A stretch of 64,000 bases of DNA from Wujia chipingensis (GCF_014337155.1 NZ_CP060632.1:1991001-2055000), one strand, 5' to 3'. Shown: positions 19,486-29,451, counted from the stretch's first letter. Numbers and translations are program-made. The notes: generated by a model not told the origin, from the letters alone.

Positions 19486-19514
19486 ATTATAACGTGCTTC
19501 CTCTGTTATGTCAA
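19486..19514 (-). promoter_or_regulatory. Consensus promoter for metNIQ
   Basis: Minus strand: TTGACA (19509-19514), a 17-base spacer and TATAAT (19486-19491), a perfect housekeeping sigma factor match. The leader of about 75 bases before metN is too short for a SAM-I or T-box element and shows none of their motifs. Confidence 0.85.
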
Positions 19515-19574
19515 TACAGACAGCCATACATAAAAATGATTGTTTGTTATAATCTTTTCCTATATCAACTATAT

Positions 19575-19617
19575 CAAAAAAAACTACGCAATACTCATAT
19601 TCCTGAATATTGCGCAG
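19575..19617 (-). terminator. Terminator after pflA
   Basis: CTGCGCAATA pairs with TATTGCGTAG around a 14-base loop that can pair further, followed by eight T residues on the minus strand. Confidence 0.85.
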
Positions 19618-19664
19618 TCTCATTTGTTTTCTTATATTGTTTTTGCGACTCTCATGTGCAACTC

Positions 19665-20513
19665 TTACTTTGCATCCAGAATCTCTCTTGCAATTTTTTG
19701 CTGTTCGTCCGTTGGAGGATCGATTCCTTCCAGCTTATAAGGGATTCCAAGGCGCTCCCACTCCTGAATTCCAAGCTTATGGTATGGCAATACCTCCACC
19801 CGGTCAACCGTCTTCAAAGTCCTGATAAACTCAGCCGTCTTCTTCAGATCTGCTTCGTCGGTTGTTATGCCCGGCACAAGGACATGTCGAATCCACATAT
19901 GCTTTCCCTGATCGGAGAGATACTGTGCCAAGTCTAATATATTCTTATTCGAGAACCCTGTCAGCTCCCGGTGTTTGTCGTCCTCAATCTGCTTGATATC
20001 AAGCAGGAACAAATCAGTGAGTGCCATCAGTTCATTGAACTTCGAGAAGAAAGGCTCCTCTCTTGTAAATGGATTGCCCGCTGTATCAATCGTTGTGTGA
20101 ATCCCCTGTGCTTTTGCAAGCTTGAAGAATTCAATCAAAAAGTCCATCTGCAGAAGCGCTTCGCCTCCGCTGACGGTTATTCCTCCATCGCCCTTCCAAT
20201 AAGGCTTATAACGAAGTGCCTGCTTGAGCAGATCTTCCGGAGTTCTCGCTTCAACCTTGACGCCTTTATCTAGCAGCAGTTTTGTGTTCTCTTCAATTTT
20301 CTTTTCGAGTTCTTCTCGTTCTTTATCATCCGTTGTGTCAGCATAGAGCTTTGTGTAATCGGTTACCAGATTCCACGTCTCCGGGTTATGACAGTATTTA
20401 CAACGCATCTTACAGCCTTGCAAAAATACTACAAATCGGATACCTGGTCCATCTACGGCTCCAAAGCTTTCTGTTGAATGAATATAACCTAAAATCTGTT
20501 TCTTCTCCGGCAT
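19665..20513 (-). CDS. pflA: Pyruvate formate-lyase activating enzyme
   Basis: A 282-residue radical-SAM enzyme with the iron-sulfur motif CKMRCKYC followed by HNPETW. It installs the glycyl radical on PflB using SAM and a [4Fe-4S] cluster. It has TVSGGEALLQ and TIDTAGNPF as expected. Compared with the usual 245-250 residues, it carries an extra charged helical insert at about residues 55-95 (DDKEREELEKKIEENTK), which could affect partner docking. It follows pflB by about 105 bases, separated by an internal hairpin. GAGGTGG precedes the ATG. Confidence 0.93.
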   Translation of the reverse strand: MPEKKQILGYIHSTESFGAVDGPGIRFVVFLQGCKMRCKYCHNPETWNLVTDYTKLYADTTDDKEREELEKKIEENTKLLLDKGVKVEARTPEDLLKQALRYKPYWKGDGGITVSGGEALLQMDFLIEFFKLAKAQGIHTTIDTAGNPFTREEPFFSKFNELMALTDLFLLDIKQIEDDKHRELTGFSNKNILDLAQYLSDQGKHMWIRHVLVPGITTDEADLKKTAEFIRTLKTVDRVEVLPYHKLGIQEWERLGIPYKLEGIDPPTDEQQKIAREILDAK

Positions 20514-20545
20514 GTTCCACCTCTAACAATTTTATTTTTATAAAA

Positions 20546-20572
20546 AGTCCCGGAGATAGTATCTCCGGGACT
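20546..20572 (-). terminator. Hairpin between pflB and pflA
   Basis: AGTCCCGGAGAT pairs with ATCTCCGGGACT (12 bp, three-base loop), followed by TTTTTAT on the minus strand. It probably terminates much pflB transcription so that pflA is made at a lower level, as suits a catalytic activase. Confidence 0.85.
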
Positions 20573-20618
20573 CCAGTGAATTACTTATCTATCAAAAACA
20601 TTTTTGACAAACTTCTAA

Positions 20619-22895
20619 TTAAAGTGAGTCATGGAATGTTCTGTTGATAACATCGAGCTGCTGCTCACGTGTAAGAGAGATAAACTTAACAGCGTATCCA
20701 GATACACGGATTGTGAAGTTAGCGTACTCTGGCTTATCTGGGTTCTCCATAGCATCCAAGAGCTTATCCTTACCGAATACGTTTACGTTCAAGTGGTGAG
20801 CGCCCTGATCGAAGTAACCATCCATAGCGCTTACAAGCTTCTCAGCTCTCTCAGCCTCATCATGACCAAGTGCAGATGGGTTCATTGTCTGAGTATTTGA
20901 GATACCATCCAAAGACCACTCATAAGGAATCTTAGCAACTGAGTTCAGAGATGCAAGAAGTCCTGATGTCTCAGCACCGTAGCTTGGGTTAGCACCTGGA
21001 GCAAATGGTGTCCAAGCACGTCTACCATCTGGAAGGTTACCTGTGAACTTACCATATACTACGTTAGATGTGATTGTAAGGATAGATGTTGTAGGCTCTG
21101 AATTACGGTATGTGTGTCTCTTCTTGATGTCTGTAAGGAACTCATGAAGCAGCCATACACCGATATTATCTGCTCTGTCATCATCATTACCATACTTAGG
21201 GAACTCGCCTTCGATCTCGAAGTCTTCTGCAAGTCCTGTCTCTGCGTTACGGATAACCTTAACCTTAGCATACTTGATAGCTGAAAGGGAATCGATAACG
21301 TGTGAGAATCCGGCAATACCTGTAGCAAATGTACGACGTACATCTGTATCGATCAATGCCATCTCTGCTGATTCATAGTAGTACTTGTCATGCATGTACT
21401 GAATCAGGTTCAGGATATTTACATAAAGTCCTGCTAACCAGTCAAGCATCTGCTTGTACTTAGCAAGTACTTCATCATAGTCAAGGTACTCAGAAGTAAT
21501 AGGAGCGTAGTCAGGACCTACCTGCATTGGCTTACCTGTCTTCTTATCAAGGAACTTCTCATCCTTACCACCGTTGATAGCGTACAGGAGACACTTAGCA
21601 AGGTTTGCACGAGCTCCGAAGAACTGCATTTCCTTACCTGTCTGTGTAGCAGATACACAACAGCAGATTGAGTAATCATCGCCCCAGATTGGCTTCATTA
21701 CATCATCGTTCTCGTACTGGATTGAGCTTGTTCTTACAGAAATCTTAGCAGCATATGTCTTGAAGTTGTTAGGCAATGCTGAAGAGTAAAGTACTGTAAG
21801 GTTTGGCTCTGGAGCAGGTCCCATATCCTCAAGAGTATGAAGGAATCTGTAGTCGTTCTTTGTAACCATTGAACGTCCGTCCATACCAATACCACCGACT
21901 TCAAGTGTAGCCCATACAGGGTCACCTGAGAACAGCTCGTTGTATGACTTAATTCTTGCGAACTTAACCATACGAAGCTTCATTGTGAAGTGATCGATAA
22001 GCTCCTGAGCCTGAGCCTCTGTAAGCTTACCAGCCTTAATATCTCTCTCGATATAGATATCAAGGAATGTAGATACACGTCCTACGGACATAGCAGCACC
22101 ATTCTGTGTCTTGATAGCTGCAAGGTATCCGAAGTATAACCACTGAACAGCTTCCTTCGCATTTGAAGCTGGCTTAGAAATATCATAGCCGTATGACTGA
22201 GCCATAACCTTCATCTCCTGAAGACGTCTGATCTGCTCTGTCAACTCTTCTCTCTGACGGATAACGTCATCGTACATATTACCATCGCCGCAGTTAGCCT
22301 TATCTTCCTGCTTCCAAGCGATCAGCTGATCAATACCGTAAAGAGCGATTCTTCTGTAATCACCAACGATACGACCACGACCATAAGTATCTGGCAAACC
22401 TGTTACGATATGTGTATGACGAGCTGCCATCATCTCTGGTGTATAAGCATCAAATACTGCCTGATTGTGTGTCTTGTGATAATCTGTAAAGATCTTGTGG
22501 AAGTTCTCGTTTGGCTTGTATCCGTACATCTCGAGTGCTTCCTCAGCCATCTTGATACCACCATAAGGCATAAATGCTCTCTTAAGTGGCTCGTCTGTCT
22601 GAAGACCTACGATCTGCTCAAGATCCTTTGTCTCTGGATCAATGTAACCAGGACCATATGCTGTAATGCTGGATACAACATCTGCGTCCTCCTTCAATAC
22701 ACCACCGTTGTCTCTCTCTGCCTTCTGAAGAGCCTGAAGCTTATCCCAGAGCTTGTTCGTAGCATCTGTTGGTCCTGCAAGGAAGCTCTCGTCTCCATCA
22801 TAAGGTGTGTAGTTGTTCTGGATGAAGTCTCTTACGTTGCACTCTTCCTTCCAGAGTCTACCTGTGAATGATTCCCATTCCTGGTTCTGTAACAT
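20619..22895 (-). CDS. pflB: Pyruvate formate-lyase (formate C-acetyltransferase)
   Basis: A 758-residue glycyl radical enzyme converting pyruvate and CoA to acetyl-CoA and formate in fermentation. The active cysteine pair lies in [11 protein letters not shown], and the glycyl radical motif RVSGYAVKF places the radical Gly at about residue 733, 26 from the end. The start ATG 22895 is preferred to the longer frame because GAAAGGAG precedes it. pflA follows. A promoter is visible at 22962-22990. The gene seems intact. Confidence 0.96.
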   Translation of the reverse strand: MLQNQEWESFTGRLWKEECNVRDFIQNNYTPYDGDESFLAGPTDATNKLWDKLQALQKAERDNGGVLKEDADVVSSITAYGPGYIDPETKDLEQIVGLQTDEPLKRAFMPYGGIKMAEEALEMYGYKPNENFHKIFTDYHKTHNQAVFDAYTPEMMAARHTHIVTGLPDTYGRGRIVGDYRRIALYGIDQLIAWKQEDKANCGDGNMYDDVIRQREELTEQIRRLQEMKVMAQSYGYDISKPASNAKEAVQWLYFGYLAAIKTQNGAAMSVGRVSTFLDIYIERDIKAGKLTEAQAQELIDHFTMKLRMVKFARIKSYNELFSGDPVWATLEVGGIGMDGRSMVTKNDYRFLHTLEDMGPAPEPNLTVLYSSALPNNFKTYAAKISVRTSSIQYENDDVMKPIWGDDYSICCCVSATQTGKEMQFFGARANLAKCLLYAINGGKDEKFLDKKTGKPMQVGPDYAPITSEYLDYDEVLAKYKQMLDWLAGLYVNILNLIQYMHDKYYYESAEMALIDTDVRRTFATGIAGFSHVIDSLSAIKYAKVKVIRNAETGLAEDFEIEGEFPKYGNDDDRADNIGVWLLHEFLTDIKKRHTYRNSEPTTSILTITSNVVYGKFTGNLPDGRRAWTPFAPGANPSYGAETSGLLASLNSVAKIPYEWSLDGISNTQTMNPSALGHDEAERAEKLVSAMDGYFDQGAHHLNVNVFGKDKLLDAMENPDKPEYANFTIRVSGYAVKFISLTREQQLDVINRTFHDSL

Positions 22896-22961
22896 AATAG
22901 TTTCTCCTTTCAAATTATTTATATTATGTTTTATATTAGATGTAATATAAACTCTGACTGT

Positions 22962-22990
22962 ATTATACAAAATGTTTCAAATAAAATCAA
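22962..22990 (-). promoter_or_regulatory. pflB promoter
   Basis: TTGATT (22985-22990), a 17-base spacer and TATAAT (22962-22967) on the minus strand give a near-consensus promoter, leaving a leader of about 60 AT-rich bases. Confidence 0.7.
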
Positions 22991-23028
22991 TAATCCCTAT
23001 CATTTTTATTGTTTTTCTTTTCGTACAT

Positions 23029-23292
23029 TCAGCCGTCTATCCGCTCAATTTTAAAGACATTCAGCGTATCGACATCCGGGCATGCGAAAACAGCGGTGCC
23101 CTTCTCCTGTCCCGGTATCTCGCCGCCATAGCGCAGGATATCCACATATGGAAATGCGACATGCATCGCCATCGGGCAGAGCTTTCCACGCTCCGTATCA
23201 AAATCATAAGAATCACCGATCTTATGTCCTCTGTGACAGCCCTTTTCGCCCTTCTGGTCGATCAGTGTAATCCGGATCTTCGGTCTTGCCAT
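23029..23292 (-). CDS. TIGR04076 family protein
   Basis: An 87-residue protein beginning MARPKIRITLIDQKGEKGCHRGHKIGD in outline. It has the conserved Cys-His pair near residue 19, a central LCPMAMHV and an ACPDVDTLNVFKIER ending. These match a small family of unknown function found in anaerobes. Its ATG shares one base with the stop of the pyridoxal kinase gene (TGATG), so the two are coupled. No cofactor role is proven; conserved Cys residues may bind a metal. Confidence 0.8.
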   Translation of the reverse strand: MARPKIRITLIDQKGEKGCHRGHKIGDSYDFDTERGKLCPMAMHVAFPYVDILRYGGEIPGQEKGTAVFACPDVDTLNVFKIERIDG

Positions 23293-24116
23293 CAGTCAAG
23301 CACCTCCATACAGGTTTCCAGCGGAATTCCCTTATATTTATCCACGTTATCTGCATTTTGGCCGATCATGCTCTTCACGGCATCCATCGCCTCTGCGGTT
23401 GCCGTCTGCAGATCCTTGCCACTCATAAGCTTTCCGATAAATACGGCGGAGAAAATATCTCCCGTTCCCGGGAAATGTACTGGAATTTCTTCGAAATCAA
23501 CCTTAAAATATTCTTCCTTCTTGTGGTCATATCCGACAACCGATCTGCAATCTGTGCCCGCGATCTTCGCACTTGTGATCACAATCGATTTCGCACCGAA
23601 TGCACGAAGCTTGTCGATCATCGTATGATACTCTTCCTCTGTCACGCCATCTTCCTTATATGGAAGCTCGGTCAGATATGCCGCCTCAGTATAGTTCGGT
23701 ACGATATAGTCCGCAGCCGAAATCAGCTCACGCATCAAATCAATCGTCTCCTCTGTGATTCCGTTATAGAGCTTTCCCTCATCTCCCATAATCGGATCTG
23801 TGAAGATCGTCACACCTTTTTCCGCCCGTGCCTTACAGAACTCGGTCACAAGCTCGGTCTGCTCCTTCGACACGATAAATCCGGTTGAGATTGCATCGAA
23901 TTCAAATCCAAGCTGTTCCCAGACAGCGATTGCATTTTTCATGTAATCAGTTGTATCCAGGATGTCGAACTTGCCATAATCAAGTGTGTTCGATACGATT
24001 GCTGTCGGCAGGTTAAATACCTCGTATTTCATATGGGAAAGCACTGGAATCATCGCAGATAACGCAACCTTTCCATAGCCAGCCATATCGTTGATCAAAA
24101 GTAATTTCTTGCTCAT
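23292..24116 (-). CDS. Pyridoxal/pyridoxamine kinase, PdxY/PdxK-like
   Basis: A 274-residue ribokinase-fold enzyme. Features are LLINDMAGYGKVALSAMIPV at the N-terminus, FTDPIMGDEGKLY for the substrate region, and the anion hole FPGTGDIFSAVF with the catalytic Asp. It probably phosphorylates pyridoxal to salvage vitamin B6. The start ATG 24116 has AAGGAG seven bases upstream; the longer frame adds only basic residues. It forms a two-gene operon with the TIGR04076 gene. Confidence 0.85.
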   Translation of the reverse strand: MSKKLLLINDMAGYGKVALSAMIPVLSHMKYEVFNLPTAIVSNTLDYGKFDILDTTDYMKNAIAVWEQLGFEFDAISTGFIVSKEQTELVTEFCKARAEKGVTIFTDPIMGDEGKLYNGITEETIDLMRELISAADYIVPNYTEAAYLTELPYKEDGVTEEEYHTMIDKLRAFGAKSIVITSAKIAGTDCRSVVGYDHKKEEYFKVDFEEIPVHFPGTGDIFSAVFIGKLMSGKDLQTATAEAMDAVKSMIGQNADNVDKYKGIPLETCMEVLD

Positions 24117-24198
24117 TTTGTGTCTCCTTTTTCTAACCTTTATGCCAATTCGCATTTCATCATAGCATATTTTTTGTCAGAAAAAAACACAAAAAAAA

Positions 24199-24558
24199 TC
24201 AACTGATTTTCTTCCATTTCATGGATGAAAGCAATGGTTTGTAGTACATGCGGCTCGCAATAACGGCCTCACCATTGTCCATCATAATCTTCCCGCGGCT
24301 GCCTGAAATCGAAGCAATACTTGAGATTCTGTCTGTATTTACAAGCATGGATTTGGATGCCCGGGTAAAATCATACGAATTCACCTTCTCTTCAATCTGG
24401 TAAAGGCGATTCTTTATCTCATAAATTTCCTGTTCCGTATAGGCAAACACTTTCTCTCCTACCGCCTCAAAATACAGGATTTCATCCGTTGAAATCCGAT
24501 ATAATTCTCTATGTTCTCCATATCCTGTGATTTTGTTTGCATCGCCCATTTCTTTCAC
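24199..24558 (-). CDS. LytTR-domain DNA-binding protein
   Basis: A 119-residue protein consisting only of a LytTR domain: ISTDEILYFEAVGEKVFAY, FTRASKSMLVNTDRISSI and the ending IASRMYYKPLL. LytTR domains bind DNA through beta strands and usually sit behind receiver domains; here there is none, so it is a stand-alone regulator. The start is GTG 24558 (AAAGGA upstream) or ATG 24549. It begins 18 bases after the stop of the lipoprotein gene and is probably cotranscribed with it. Confidence 0.82.
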   Translation of the reverse strand: MKEMGDANKITGYGEHRELYRISTDEILYFEAVGEKVFAYTEQEIYEIKNRLYQIEEKVNSYDFTRASKSMLVNTDRISSIASISGSRGKIMMDNGEAVIASRMYYKPLLSSMKWKKIS

Positions 24559-24576
24559 CCGTCTTTATCCTTTCTT

Positions 24577-25047
24577 CTATCCGTGGAAATCTCCCGTCTT
24601 CCAATTCACTGCCACATATGGCACGATCTTCCCGTCGATTTTCACATAGACCTGATAGACATCATTTCCGATATATTCGTAATGATCCGGCACCACACCA
24701 TACTCCTCATACAGCGTCTTCTCGAACTCTTCCTTCCACGAATCATCGGATGGCTCGCCTTCCTGTGACTGGGATTCCGTCGTCTTAGCTTCTGTCGCAG
24801 CGGGTTCCGTCTTCCCTGTATTCGAACCTTCTGACTGTAATGTGCTGTCCGGGGTATTGCTCTCCGTAACAGATTCGGTCGTAGTTTCATTTTCGGTGGT
24901 TGTCGTAACTTCCGTTGCTGCTTCCGTTGTAGTCACCGTCTCGCTGCTCACCTGGATGATATCGGTCGTATTATTATCACTCACATTGCTGCATCCCGCC
25001 AAAGCCACTACCATTGCCGTACATAAAATCCATGCTTTCTTTCTCAT
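24577..25047 (-). CDS. Low-complexity lipoprotein
   Basis: A 156-residue secreted lipoprotein. It has signal peptide MRKKAWILCTAMVVALAGC with lipobox Cys at residue 19 and then about 85 residues of Thr/Ser/Glu-rich linker. The C-terminal 50 residues form a compact segment (YEYIGNDVYQVYVKIDGKIV, then VAVNWKTGDFHG) resembling small beta domains of unknown function. It is probably anchored outside the membrane with the linker crossing the wall. It overlaps nothing and lies just upstream of the LytTR gene. Confidence 0.8.
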   Translation of the reverse strand: MRKKAWILCTAMVVALAGCSNVSDNNTTDIIQVSSETVTTTEAATEVTTTTENETTTESVTESNTPDSTLQSEGSNTGKTEPAATEAKTTESQSQEGEPSDDSWKEEFEKTLYEEYGVVPDHYEYIGNDVYQVYVKIDGKIVPYVAVNWKTGDFHG

Positions 25048-25263
25048 AGTTCTTTCCTTCTTTCGGTTGTATTATAACGATTGATATAAAAAGAAAATAG
25101 GCTTTTTTTCTATCTAAATGTGTCAATTCTTCAGATATTTTCCGATTTTCTTTTTATAACCTGCATCATACATCCGGCATGCATCATTTCTGCATCAATA
25201 CTGTTACAATTTTATTTCTTTTCATAACCAGGTTCCATCCAGAAACGTGCGCCGCAAGACGCA

Positions 25264-25304
25264 CTAAAAAATGACGTTATCCAAAGTAATGGATAACGCC
25301 ATTT
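25264..25304 (-). terminator. Terminator of the GH16 gene
   Basis: A 14-bp stem (AAATGGCGTTATCC with GGATAACGTCATTT, one G-U) with an eight-base loop is followed by TTT on the minus strand, 17 bases past the stop codon. Confidence 0.88.
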
Positions 25305-25320
25305 TGACTATCGATAGTTT

Positions 25321-28300
25321 CTATTTTGAGAGAAATGTTTTTGTTGTATTTGTAACAGCTCCCTTGTAATTATCCGAAGGTGCCTGTTCACCTTTTTTCA
25401 CAAGCACAACCTGAATTCCTTCGATTCTTTTATGCTGACCAGTTGTGCCAGACATCTCTCCATTTTTGGCCCACTTCATCCAGCCGTATGTCTGTGAATG
25501 CACACGATAATAAATATCATAATGCTCTGCCATCTCACCATAAAGCTCAATCTGAATTGCCTCTAATCTCTTTGCATTTCCCGTTGTCCCGCAAAACTCA
25601 CCATCTTTCTTCCATGTTGCAGATTTATTTGGATCGGCCTGCCATCCGATTGTCTGCACATGTGCATTGTAACAGATACCGCCTGTATAATCCTTGTTTT
25701 TAAGTTCAAGTTTCAAAGACTCTAATCGCTTTGCTTTACCTGTTGTTCCGGAAATATCTCCGTCATTCTTCCAGTTCTGCCATCCATATGTCTGAAGATG
25801 TGAACGATACTGAACATGTGCCCGATCTGAGCCTTCAACTGTTGCAGCTGTTGCAGCTGCACTTGCCATATAAGCTTTCTTTTCTGATGCTGTTACACCT
25901 TCGAACTTGTCTGGTACGCTTTCACCCTTCTTGACAACTACTACCTGGATTGCTTCAAGTCTCTTCGCGAGTCCTGCTGTACCGGCAGCCTCACCATTTT
26001 TTGCCCAATTCATCCAGCCATAGCCCTGTGCATGAACGCGGTAATATACATCGTATTTATCCCTGTCTGCACCTGTCAACTGAATCTTGATTGCCTCAAG
26101 TCTCTTCGCTTCACATGTTGTTCCGCTGATTTCACCATTTGATGACCAGTTTAACCAACCATATCCTTGGCAGTGTGTTGTATACTGAATGCCAAGATCT
26201 TCATTTCCCTCTACAGAAATTTTAATCGCTTCTAATCTCTTTGCCTTTCCTGTTGTTCCTGCCACTGCTCCATTCTTCGCTGCACTTTTATTCCATCCAT
26301 AACTCTGTATATGTGTAGAATAAGATACTGTTACAGGCTTCACAATTGGGTTTTGTGGTGTCGGATTCTCTGGTGTCGGATTCTCTGGTGTCGGATTCTC
26401 CGGTGTCGGATTCTCTGGTGTCGGATTCTCCGGTGTCGGATTCTCCGGTGTCGGATTCTCTACCTCAACCAAAGAAATATTGTCAATTACAATTCTGTGC
26501 TGATCAGTAATCTGACCACCTACATTTCCCAAACAGATGCTGAGGAATGCCTGTGCGTCTGTCTCTTCTGTCATTATAAATTCTTCAGTAAACTTCTGAT
26601 ATTCACTTGTAAGTGTTACAATTCCATCATTTGCATCTTGATCATCGCTGTGCTCAGAGTATACCGGCCATCCAAGAGCCTCTCCCCCCTGCATTACAAC
26701 TCTGATTTTTCTATCAATGGATGACTTAGCCTCATATGATAATTTATACTTCTTTCCTTTTTCCAGCAATACATTGTTCTGTTTAATCTGTATTCTCCAG
26801 TCATCCGCACCTGTATTATCTACAGTCACATCCAATGCATTATTTTCTTTTAAACTGTCAACAACAACAGTTGCTTTTGCTGCGCTGTCTACATATACTT
26901 CATATCCTGAAAGACTATCATTGAATGATCCGTTCTTAATCTTTGCATCTTCTACCATTTTTACATTATCGAGAGAGATTGCACCTTCGATTTTCAATGA
27001 AACTGTCTTGTCTGTAAACTTTGCTGTTGCAGGAATCTTTACAACATAATCTTTCTTTTCATTTCCTGCTTCAACATTTACTTTATATGTGTTTCCGCCA
27101 ACAGTTGCAACGACAGTTGCTCCATTTTGCGCATACGCATCAAAGCTCAATGCATATGCTGTTCCTTCCTTAAATGCAAGATCTGACTGACTGATTGTTA
27201 CACTTTTTCCTTCTGTGACCAATCTTCTTCCATCTGAAAGACCTGTTACCTTAATATCTGCACCTTCTGGTGTTATATCCCAATATCCAAGATGGTTTTT
27301 ACCTTCCTGGAAAGATCCATTATAGATACAGCTTCCATTTGCAAGAATTGTCTTTTCTTCCTTTGCATTCGGATCTGGCTCCGCAGTCTTCCTAACAACT
27401 ACGTTCTTAAGAACGATATCGCCTGAACCTGCATTACCCATATTAAACTCTAAACGTCCATTCACATCGGAATCTGCCTTCATTACGAACTGTGTGCTGA
27501 AGTGCTTCATCTCCGTTGTAAGCTCTGGAACCAGGGTTTTCATATATGACTGGTATCCACGGTCTGGAGCCTTAACATCTACATTCATCTTACGATTCTC
27601 AGATGCTTGTGCATCAAAACTTACTTCATAAGTTGCACCCTTTTCAAAAGGAACATTTGCCTGTACTAACTGTACACTGTAATCAACAGTACCTGCTTTT
27701 TCTGTCTTGATAACCATAGAGTTATCTTTGATTTCTGCTGTTGCAGCACCATCCAAAGCAGTTATGAATTTCCAATTTGTATCATCTGTCAAATCCTCTG
27801 CCTCTGCAAATGTGCTGTTCTTAATATAGTTTCCGCTTTCGTCTGGCTCGTTTGTAGGCTCAAACTTAACTTCTGGACGTGTTACATTCTCATCATAAGA
27901 ATCTTTCTGATAGACTCTTACATAATCAACAACAAACGGATTGTTATCAAAATTTGTTTTCTCGTTTGGATTTCCTACCCATGAACCACCAACTGCGAGG
28001 TTCAAAATAATGTAAAAAGGTTGATCGAAAGGTGCTGGATATGTAAGTGTTCCCTGTCCTTCTGTTGTTGAATGCCAGTTGCTTTCCTCATGATACTTTA
28101 TTCCATCTACATACCATGTAATCTTGCCTGGTTCCCAATCACATGTAAATGTGTGGAATCCATCGGAGAACGACTCCTTACCATCTTTGATTGTATAGGT
28201 TCCCTGACTTTCTGCATGTGGATTTCCGTAATGTATGGTTCCGTACAACTTATTTGTATCCTGCCCCATAACTTCCATACAATCAATCTCACCGCATCTT

Positions 28301-29355
28301 GGCCACTGACCATATACATTCTCATCGTTAGCCATTAACCAGAATGCCGGAAGGTATCCCTGTCCATTTGGAACCTTTGCCCTTACTTCAAACCTACCAT
28401 AGGTAAATGTCTTTAAGTTCTGTGTAGAGATACGACCAGATGTATAAGATTTCTTGACCTTTGTTCCAGCAGTTGCATTGTCACCAAATGCATTTGCCGG
28501 AAGCATGTTTGCAGTTGTTTCCACCAAACTAATATCGGAAATTGTTACTACAGATTCATCTGGAATCGATGTATCTCCAGTCTTACGCCCTAAAGAGAAA
28601 TATAAAGTTGCTGTATCATATCCCTCTTCTGCATATACATCGATAGATACTGATTCTTCTTTTCCCGCTTGCAATGATTGTGTTTTTGCTCCATATGAGA
28701 TATAATTATTTGTTTGATCACCCTGCACACCCGTTTCAATTGTACGAGCAACATCCGATTTTACTTTGTAGCTTAATGTGTAATGCTTTTTTGCTGCCAA
28801 CTTAACAGTTTGTTTAAGTTGTACATGCCATAAGTCATTACCAGGATTGGTAATCGTATAAGTAATAGCCCCATCAGCAACAGAGCTCTGCGCAGATGCG
28901 TCAAAACCATTACTTCCCCAGTTTGCAATTGTTTCAGTCCAATCGTCCATACCGGAACTGAAATCAGCGTTTGACAACAAATTCTGTCCATCAGTTGTAG
29001 ATGTTGTCTCAACTTTTTCAACAGGAATGATATTCAGATAACCATCTTGTACCTTGATGTTTTCATCAGAATCTACATACTCCTGAAGCTCCCCGTTTAC
29101 CCAGCCTTTCTCATGCTTTTCGACATTCCAAACCTTACGATCCAATTGATCGCCGTTAAAATCATCCTCAAATACCAGTTTGTACCCTTCATTGTCTTTG
29201 TCTGCTTCATCACTCAGACTTTCGTTTTCTTCTACAAGATCACTTTGTTCTGCCTGTACCTGAGTCGGTTCTTCCGCTGATGCCCGAATTGGAGTCATCG
29301 TAAGAGCTACACTCATTGCCAGTGCAAGAGGAATTGCTTTTCTCAGCTTTCTCAT
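25321..29355 (-). CDS. Secreted multidomain GH16 beta-glucanase with ChW repeats
   Basis: A 1344-residue exported enzyme. After a signal peptide (to about residue 27), a GH16 jelly roll begins at about 57 (KLVFEDDFNGDQLD). It is interrupted at about 118 by a carbohydrate-binding-like module (about 124-285), then resumes at about 300 (SYTSGRISTQ) to about 485. The catalytic motif is GEIDCMEVMG (E356, D358, E361). Three more CBM4/9-like modules follow to about 960, then a Thr-Pro-Glu-Asn-Pro linker and six ChW repeats (HxQxYGW...AKRLEAI) that may bind the cell surface. It probably cleaves beta-1,3 or mixed-linkage glucan. ATG 29355 has GGGAG upstream. Confidence 0.9.
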   Translation of the reverse strand: MRKLRKAIPLALAMSVALTMTPIRASAEEPTQVQAEQSDLVEENESLSDEADKDNEGYKLVFEDDFNGDQLDRKVWNVEKHEKGWVNGELQEYVDSDENIKVQDGYLNIIPVEKVETTSTTDGQNLLSNADFSSGMDDWTETIANWGSNGFDASAQSSVADGAITYTITNPGNDLWHVQLKQTVKLAAKKHYTLSYKVKSDVARTIETGVQGDQTNNYISYGAKTQSLQAGKEESVSIDVYAEEGYDTATLYFSLGRKTGDTSIPDESVVTISDISLVETTANMLPANAFGDNATAGTKVKKSYTSGRISTQNLKTFTYGRFEVRAKVPNGQGYLPAFWLMANDENVYGQWPRCGEIDCMEVMGQDTNKLYGTIHYGNPHAESQGTYTIKDGKESFSDGFHTFTCDWEPGKITWYVDGIKYHEESNWHSTTEGQGTLTYPAPFDQPFYIILNLAVGGSWVGNPNEKTNFDNNPFVVDYVRVYQKDSYDENVTRPEVKFEPTNEPDESGNYIKNSTFAEAEDLTDDTNWKFITALDGAATAEIKDNSMVIKTEKAGTVDYSVQLVQANVPFEKGATYEVSFDAQASENRKMNVDVKAPDRGYQSYMKTLVPELTTEMKHFSTQFVMKADSDVNGRLEFNMGNAGSGDIVLKNVVVRKTAEPDPNAKEEKTILANGSCIYNGSFQEGKNHLGYWDITPEGADIKVTGLSDGRRLVTEGKSVTISQSDLAFKEGTAYALSFDAYAQNGATVVATVGGNTYKVNVEAGNEKKDYVVKIPATAKFTDKTVSLKIEGAISLDNVKMVEDAKIKNGSFNDSLSGYEVYVDSAAKATVVVDSLKENNALDVTVDNTGADDWRIQIKQNNVLLEKGKKYKLSYEAKSSIDRKIRVVMQGGEALGWPVYSEHSDDQDANDGIVTLTSEYQKFTEEFIMTEETDAQAFLSICLGNVGGQITDQHRIVIDNISLVEVENPTPENPTPENPTPENPTPENPTPENPTPENPTPQNPIVKPVTVSYSTHIQSYGWNKSAAKNGAVAGTTGKAKRLEAIKISVEGNEDLGIQYTTHCQGYGWLNWSSNGEISGTTCEAKRLEAIKIQLTGADRDKYDVYYRVHAQGYGWMNWAKNGEAAGTAGLAKRLEAIQVVVVKKGESVPDKFEGVTASEKKAYMASAAATAATVEGSDRAHVQYRSHLQTYGWQNWKNDGDISGTTGKAKRLESLKLELKNKDYTGGICYNAHVQTIGWQADPNKSATWKKDGEFCGTTGNAKRLEAIQIELYGEMAEHYDIYYRVHSQTYGWMKWAKNGEMSGTTGQHKRIEGIQVVLVKKGEQAPSDNYKGAVTNTTKTFLSK
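26345..26460. repeat. 15-bp tandem repeat encoding the TPENP linker
   Basis: About seven copies of a 15-base unit (ggtgtcggattctct or ...tcc) encode repeated Thr-Pro-Glu/Gln-Asn-Pro between the binding modules and the ChW repeats. The unit is a multiple of three, so copy-number change would alter linker length without a frameshift. Confidence 0.9.
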
Positions 29356-29424
29356 AAAAAAATCTCCCTTCATTTTTTGATATGTTAATCATACTCAAAA
29401 GCAAAGGAAGATTATGTTTAAATA

Positions 29425-29451
29425 ATGTCATAAGTGTTATATTCATGACAT
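29425..29451. promoter_or_regulatory. Inverted repeat upstream of the GH16 gene, possible operator
   Basis: ATGTCAT and ATGACAT, perfect 7-bp inverted arms 13 bases apart, lie about 70-96 bases before the GH16 start and next to the AraC-type regulator gene. Position suggests an operator, but AraC proteins often prefer direct repeats. I could not place a convincing -35/-10 pair. Confidence 0.45.

Noticed and set aside
26311..26724. Plus-strand ORF rich in Cys-Arg-Ile-Leu repeats, and a possible CRISPR array
   Set aside because: It is the antisense reading of the TPENP linker. The repeats are contiguous 15-base units without spacers, so it is not a CRISPR array.
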